NCBI GenBank assembly: GCA_038373885.1
Contig: JAWZYV010012280.1
Coordinates: 62,001-126,000 of the forward strand
Direction: 5' to 3'
Source of the DNA: Cheiracanthium punctorium
Lineage: Eukaryota; Arthropoda; Arachnida; Araneae; Cheiracanthiidae
Length of the DNA: 64,000 bases
Under the pieces are notes generated by a model. That model did no database searches and had not been told where the DNA came from. It saw only the letters and a program-made list of their open reading frames with translations. The stretch's first letter is position 1; every line of letters begins with the position of its first letter. Positions 58,364-64,000 of this stretch are shown piece by piece. Both the position numbers and the translations under genes were made by a program.

Positions 58364-58588
58364 TTATTTATTCGTGACACAGAGGACGGAAATTTGACAA
58401 GTGTTTTAGATGTAGGATGTCCTAAGGATCAAAAATCGCTCAGCAATACAGCGTGGAAAATTTCGGGGCAGACGGTTATATTATTTATTCGTAAAACAGA
58501 GGACGAAAATTTGACAACTGTTTTATATGTAGGATGTCCCAAGGATCAAAAATCACGCAGCAATACAGCGAGGAAAATTTCGGGGTAG
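58364..58588 (+). repeat. 117 bp direct tandem repeat in an open frame
   Basis: Two adjacent units, in register at 58371 and 58488, are about 90 percent identical. The period of 117 bp equals 39 codons, so the plus frame (open from 58235 to the stop at 58586-58588) repeats the peptide, for example DVGCPKDQKS and YVGCPKDQKS, then SNTAWKISG and SNTARKISG. No family is recognised, and no promoter, splice or start context supports a gene. Confidence 0.65.
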
Positions 58589-59684
58589 TAAATAATCTTT
58601 AAAAAGGTGTTGAATCGGTAGTCACACTTAAAAAACAAACCAAGTTCCAAAAACACTTAAAAAAAATGATACTTTTATCAGAAAGAGATCTAAAATTACA
58701 AATTAAGCACAATCCTGACCCCTTCCCAGCACGGAATATTCTGTTTTCAGTTTAAATTCCATTTATTTATTCTGCGATCCCTCTATATGCACTCAAAACA
58801 CAAAAGAATACATTACTCAAAAATGAGATTCCAACCTTAAAAATCCTGTCTGCAGAACGTGAGAAGACTCAAGTTCACGAAGATTAATTTTTGTGCCGTA
58901 TAATGTCACGTCTGGTAAATCTTCTTTTTCGGATATGCTTTTCAAATGTCGTCTCGATTTTCGACCTCTGTTATAATATTTTCTTTTTAAAAAAAAGTGT
59001 CTCTCTCCACCTAGAGTGTAATTGAGTCGTCAAATGTCATTGATGGATTCCGGTGTATTGTTAGTCGATGACGTTTTAATCTGGGCGATTTTCTGCGAGT
59101 GGCAGGTGAGCATTTTAAAGGTGTACTGGGAAATTGCAAAAGAGGGTCGCATCTTCTACTGAAGTGCAAATTGGGAGATTGGCACATTTATTTGGTTGTA
59201 CCAGTGGAACGGTTTTTAAGTAAACTTTTTTTTCCGGTTTTCAAATTGAAGCTAAAAGTATACGGGTAATTCTTAAACTAAATTGGTAAATTTCAAGAGG
59301 TTGTCAGAAGTCGACGGGAAAAGCAATTTTATTTTTGCAGATTTAAAAAGAAAGCATGGTATGTCAAATGTGCATTTATTAATAATCAATAAATTATAAA
59401 AGATTTGTGAAGATTATTTATAAAAATATATGGCAGGAATAGTTAATAAGATAAAAAAAATATTTCGGGAATATAAGTGCTTGTATATTTATAAAAGTTC
59501 AACCAGATACAAATTAGACTCTGACTATTCCACAAAACAACCTTATCCAATTCATTTTACTACTATGCATATTTTATATTAGGTTGTCTTTTTTTATAAA
59601 TTAATTTATTTAAATTCTGCTTTAAGCAAATTTTTGTGCTTTCACAACTATGTTTGAAGATGTTAGCAAAAACTCCGTTCCCAT
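58589..59684. other. No gene seen
   Basis: AT-rich DNA, nothing recognised. Confidence 0.45.
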
Positions 59685-60545
59685 TTGAACACCGACAGTA
59701 ATGCTGCACCGACCTTGATCAGTGCTTGGGAGGGTGACAGCTTCTCTCACCTGGGGCTCTACAACCTAGTATCGGAAAGCTTTCCGCAGTGAATAAATCG
59801 AGCCTTCTCTTCTCATGACGTCACAGTCCGAGAAATATCCGATGTGCCCTAGCATGATAATATCTTTATTATTTCACTGTCATATTTACTATCGGAAATA
59901 ATGCTGGTTTTTCCCGACACGTTGACTGAAGGCGAAAACTTGCATTCCGGTACCGGAGAGTACAAGATGGATGGGTTTATATTGTGTGTATCACGGAGTG
60001 TCAAGTACTTCCACAAAAGGATCCTCTCCCTGCCACGGTGGGCCAGTCAGAAACCGGCTTCCACTCTTGGTGGGTGTCTCCGTAGTCTTCGAAAATTCTG
60101 AAGACAATACCTTCGTTTACGAAGAAGGGGAGAAAGCCGTGTGTTTTGATTGGTTGATCGGTCCGAGTGCCGGATAGACCTTAGCATACACAAAAATACT
60201 CGCTTGTTTTATTCGACACTCATCGTGCTAGCACCAAAAGGAGAGTCGCGGCTATTTATCCGAAGTATTTGACTATTCGAGAGCAAGAAATAACCGTCGC
60301 TTATATTCTACGATACTATGGTGCTAGAGCCCCTGGATTACTGTGAGACTGTGCAAGCTAAAGGGAGCTAGTACACGCTAAATCTGTCGTTAATCCGATG
60401 ACCTCCATGCTTAAGCGGTACCTTTAGGGGTGACAATCCAAATACTGGTCTTTCATGTGGAATTGGCTTAAAATTAGAAAACCCCGCGCTATATCGGTCT
60501 TCCTCTTACTGGGGCTCACTAACAAGAAACCGCTCCATTTCACTC
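59685..60545 (+). mobile_element. 5S rRNA-derived SINE, copy 3, split by ~575 bp
   Basis: The head ACAGTAATGCTGCACCGACC with GATCAGTGCTTGGGAGGGTG (59690-59740) matches the box A to box C zone of the other copies; TGGGAGGGTGAC is close to arthropod 5S rRNA itself. The shared 3' body reappears only at about 60345 (GGGAGCTAGTACACGCTAAA, CTGTCGTTAATCC, TGACCTCCA, GGTACCTTTAGGGGTG). Between them lies DNA absent from the 16.2 kb copy. Confidence 0.6.
59770..60340. other. GC-richer insert within the split SINE
   Basis: Begins near a perfect 14 bp palindrome CGGAAAGCTTTCCG (59773-59786). The part 59900-60180 is noticeably GC-richer than its surroundings and open in two plus frames (59901-60101 and 59971-60177). 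No domain or terminal repeats were recognised. GTGCTAGCAC occurs at about 60222, and GGTGCTAGAG near the right border. Confidence 0.4.
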
Positions 60546-61736
60546 ATCACTGTCTTTTAAAGAGCATCAGATTCCGCTCCACAGTTAGCCGGAGTACATT
60601 AGCAACGACCGCAACTTGCTAATAAAATAAGCTGTTAATCTGCAAAATGAACAACTATTTTTGAATGCAGCAAGGTTTATTAGCAGGTCCGTTTCCTGAA
60701 TGCATCATTTTCACATTAAACTGAAACGCCTTGTTTGTTTTACAAACATATTTTTATTATATAAAAATAACTGTTTTCATATACTTTATAAAATCAAACT
60801 TAAATACACCTGCATTTCTCGATGGATACATATGTTTAGTCATTAAGAACACTATTAACCGTATTTTAAAGTGAGTACACCTCGTTCGTAAAGTATTTAA
60901 TTTTAGCATATCAGTTTTAAATAGTCGTTCGGAAAATTTATGGCTTCTCCGCCAGCGGGCATTCATAATAAACGCTTATTCCTTTTACATCAGGGTGGAG
61001 TTCTGAAGCGGCTTGCTTGTAAATCAGGGCCTGTTTGTGAATAATGAATGTAAACTCACCGCATTCTAGTAAAAAGTGTTTTTGATAACTATAGTCGTGA
61101 TTTATGGTTTGGATTTAGTACTTACTAAAACTTTTCGTATGATAAATTTTCTCGTAATGGGGTATTTCGATGGATTTTTTAAAATTGTGAATTTATTATG
61201 CGCAAGGCAGAATTTTAAAGCGGCAAAATAAATTTAAAGAAGAAAATAAGTGTACATTGTGTAAGGCCTATGCAAAATCGATATCATTCTTGTTAACAAT
61301 GTAAGTGTATATTATAAAAATGAATCAATAAAGAATAATATAGCTAAAAGGAGCTTAAAATCATTACACCACTAAGAATTCTTGTTTAATTCTGTGATAT
61401 TCTGTTCCTGTATGTGTTCCATTTGAAATGGAATGTATATTTCAGACAGTATACTGCACTAGAGGTCTTTGTCATTTAGTTGCTTACTCGCGTTAGAAGT
61501 GATACACATGTATTTTTTGTGCTTATGTATTTCTGGTAAACAGCTTTAAATGTACACCATTTTCAATGCAGATCGTTGCGTAAATAACATTTGAATTTCG
61601 TAAAAATACCAGCATATTTATCAAATACAAAGCACGTAATCAAACTAAATTAGGAACTGTGTTGAAATATTTTAAAGCGTACAACTGAGGCATTAAATAA
61701 TCTGATTGCAATATATTAACTGTAGATATAAAATTT
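60546..61736. other. No gene seen
   Basis: AT-rich DNA, nothing recognised. Confidence 0.45.
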
Positions 61737-61886
61737 CATGGGGGGGGGTTACGACTACTACAACTCATATATATGTATACGCGGGTGTGACAATATAGTG
61801 AAGAATATACATTTTGTATGGCAAAAAAATTCCTCATGGGGGGGGGTTATGACCCCCCTAACCCCCACCCCTTGGCTACGCCCCTG
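61737..61886. mobile_element. hAT-like miniature element, left end lost
   Basis: The right end CTTGGCTACGCCCCTG is the family terminus. The interior (TATATATGTATACGCGGGTG, TTGTATGGCAAAAAAATTCC, CATGGGGGGG) is the reverse complement of the 40845-41006 copy. The matching left terminus is absent. Confidence 0.65.
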
Positions 61887-62668
61887 ATAATATATATATA
61901 ATAGAATTTTTTTTCTCAACAGAATTTTCTTAAATATAAACTTCGGGAAAAATAGAACTGAATCTTCATTTTAAATTGACGGTGATATGATAACTATGAC
62001 GTATAATGAATTTTTTAAGTTAGTTACATTTTTGTATACAACACGGCTTGCTAGAGGGGGGGGGAGGTAGTGCCACATAACATAAATTTTTTATAGTATT
62101 ATTTTGTAACTATGCGAAATACACATGGTTATAGAGTTTCGTAAAAAAGATTTTTTTTTTTTCGTGCTAGCATTGTAAAAATAATATCCTGAAATGTGTA
62201 ACTCTATTACATACTTCAGTTTTTATCAAGTAAACAAAAAATATTTCGTTTGATTTAATTAATGTTGCAATGAAATAAACAGAAGAATTCTCCATAGATC
62301 ATCCAATAAACTCTTAATTCTCCTCTTTTCCAATCTAATAACAGTCCTCTCTAAGAAAGAATGCTTCCCGAAAATAACAAGAAGGTTTTGGACTTCAAAA
62401 GCTTTACGGAATATGAACATCTTTTATTTAGTCCTTAACGTATCTTAAGTAGTATCATGTTTACTCTGTTTTCATTGATTAGGTTTTTTTATGATCATTC
62501 ATTCTTTTTTTTTTTTCTTCCTGTGCTTTGTTCCAAGAAAAGTCTAACTGATTAAATGTGGGCTTTTTTTGTTATTTTGCCAGTACAGTTAAAAAAATGA
62601 CTGGATATACGTGGGCTTTTTGAAAATATTTTCCTTTTTCCATACACACTTACAATAGCTGTGACTTT
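61887..62668. other. No gene seen
   Basis: AT-rich DNA with G and T runs. Confidence 0.45.
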
Positions 62669-63270
62669 TATACGAGGGCTAATCAATAAGTAAAACTTAA
62701 TACACTTGAGTAAAAATTTCACAAAATTAAGGCAAACGGAAACAGTTTTTTTTTTACTGAACAGCGGAAGTGCTTGAGTCATTTTTTGGAAATATTCTCA
62801 AAACGAACTGGAACTCTTATCACATGGTATATAATACGGTTTTTCTCAATACAGTTAGTTTAATTTCTTTATTCCTACGAAAGTTCTGAAAGGTAGATTA
62901 TTCTTCAATTCTCCAAACAAATGGAGATCGCTTGATGCCAAGACAAGAGTGTATGGTGGGGTTTCTATATTCGTCATTTCAATTTCTGGAGCATAGTTTG
63001 TGTATTGCGAGCTGTATGCGGAGTCTGGTGTTGTGAGCTGCCTTAATATACAAATTGGCATCCCAAACAATTTGCATATAAAATCTTTGCATTTTGGGAA
63101 GCTGGAAGAGGCACACAATCATCAGCTGTTTCTGGGAGCCGAAATCCTTATCTACGCTTCTTCGTATAATTCCAGGGATTAATTTTCTACGTTCGTGTAC
63201 TTTGCTTTTTCTCAAATTCGATAATGCTTCACAGTATGAAAACAGTTTGAAAGCCATAGGTCTGCCGGCT
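62669..63270 (-). mobile_element. Decayed mariner, 3' half
   Basis: TACGAGGGCTAATCAATAAG at 62671 has the form of a mariner terminal repeat (TACGAGGG...TCAA.AAGT) preceded by TA. On the minus strand, reading toward that end, fragments of the catalytic domain appear. No matching 5' terminal repeat was found before the window end. Its terminal repeat differs from that of the 28.9 kb mariner, so it is a separate lineage. Confidence 0.65.
62855..63260 (-). pseudogene. Mariner transposase catalytic-domain remnant
   Basis: Two minus frames carry complementary parts. Frame 63257-62979 reads YCEALSNLRKSKVHERRKL (mariner: YC..L..LR..I..KR.GKL). Frame 63118-62855 reads ETPPYTLVLASSDLHLFGEL (mariner: HPPYSPDLAPSDYHLF..L), keeping the D that corresponds to the third catalytic aspartate. 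The block between (HDNARPH motif) is replaced by sequence ending AAHNTR, and a frameshift separates the two frames. The HTH and first catalytic D are not visible. Dead copy. Confidence 0.7.
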
Positions 63271-64000
63271 AAGTGAAGGAAGCCGACCTTGAAGCCTTTA
63301 GTGTTAGCTGCAGAATTGTATTTTTTTTAGCAAGTTGTGCTCCCATTACAACACCTTAACAATCCAAAAATGCTGTTACAGTCTGCGATATTACATACGT
63401 GTCATGCACAGCAACCATTTCAGTCTGAATTTCTGCAAAATTTTGTTCAGACCATTAGGAACGTACATTTAGTTTCTCTCTCTAGTCTTCAAATATGGGG
63501 AGCAGTTATAGCATTACCAACAGTTTGCTAAATAAGCTCTCTGAAAAAGCACTTCCAATAACTTTTTCTTACGAAGATCTTGTATCTATTCTTTTTATAA
63601 GAAGACTTGTGTTTCAAACGATAAATGGGGGCGTGAATTTAAAATATCAAACTCCTTCATTTATTTTAATTAATAAGATCTTGGCTTCTTACTGAATCCT
63701 CAAAAGCGGGGAATAACACAAAGAAAATGTTTAATTTTAATTCTTGAATCTATGCGGGTTACTTAATTTAGCTTCAGGAACTTCCTTATTTTAAATAATT
63801 TTAAAAAGAAAAATATAGTTTCAGAGTTTATTGAGTGCTACTTGTACTGAAACAGATCTCAAGTATCATTTCGTATTTACCGGCGCGTGAAAGGCTTGAA
63901 GTTCTTTATTCAGGTTGAGCGATTCAGTCTTGAGAAACTTACAATAAAGCCTTTTCTCGTGTTGGATAAATGAACATTAAGCCATCTTAATTTTTTAAAA
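63271..64000. other. No gene supported
   Basis: Frames 63337-63531 and 63495-63695 (plus) have no motif. The upstream half of the mariner, if ever present, is not recognisable here. Confidence 0.4.

Overview
This is a window of AT-rich (by eye about two thirds A+T) nuclear DNA from an animal, most likely an arthropod. Support for that comes from mariner-type transposase remnants, non-LTR retrotransposon tails ending in (C/A)AAACA-type tracts, hAT-like and piggyBac-like miniature elements, and the absence of any bacterial gene organisation. A more precise placement is not supported, although the repeat mix would fit a large-genome chelicerate. I found no complete host protein-coding gene and no convincing host exon. 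All open frames are short, and the few that carry recognisable protein signatures are dead transposon pieces. The window reads as intergenic or intronic DNA that has been colonised repeatedly by small mobile elements.

Layout. 0-10 kb: plain AT-rich DNA, a ~130 bp tandem array (4.57-5.12 kb), a 917 bp inverted-repeat element carrying a tRNA-like module (5.8-6.7 kb), and a LINE-like 3' end that received a 97 bp hAT-type element (6.7-7.3 kb). 10-20 kb: a foldback element, a partial TTAA-type miniature element, a 550 bp array of GTCAC/GTGAC pentamers, two copies of a short retroposon whose 5' part is recognisably derived from 5S rRNA (14.7 kb minus, 16.2 kb plus), and a long-armed foldback element at 17.7 kb. 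20-32 kb: a 38 bp palindrome, a hAT-type miniature element with 45 bp internal repeats, a GTCAGG-rich inverted-repeat element, a foldback element at 26.35 kb, a mariner that kept only its DNA-binding domain (28.9-29.5 kb), and a 31 bp minisatellite. 32-45 kb: LINE 3' tandem units, a duplicated segment with a perfect hairpin, a hAT-type element with a perfect 8 bp duplication (40.8 kb) and a piggyBac-like miniature element (41.5 kb). 44.6-49.5 kb: four diverged paralogous noncoding segments plus a LINE ORF2 C-terminal remnant. 49.7-64 kb: a piggyBac-like miniature element whose centre is inverted relative to the copy at 12.4 kb, a foldback element with CTCF-like motifs, more LINE tails, a 117 bp in-frame tandem repeat, a split 5S-derived SINE, and a decayed mariner catalytic region.

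The parts do not form a pathway. The recurring theme is non-autonomous transposons with intact ends. The two mariner remnants have different terminal repeats and are separate insertions, not halves of one element. The most novel-looking items are the 5S-derived SINE family, the symmetric CTCF-consensus-like motifs in the arms of three foldback elements, the flipped-centre TTAA element and the GTCAC pentamer array.
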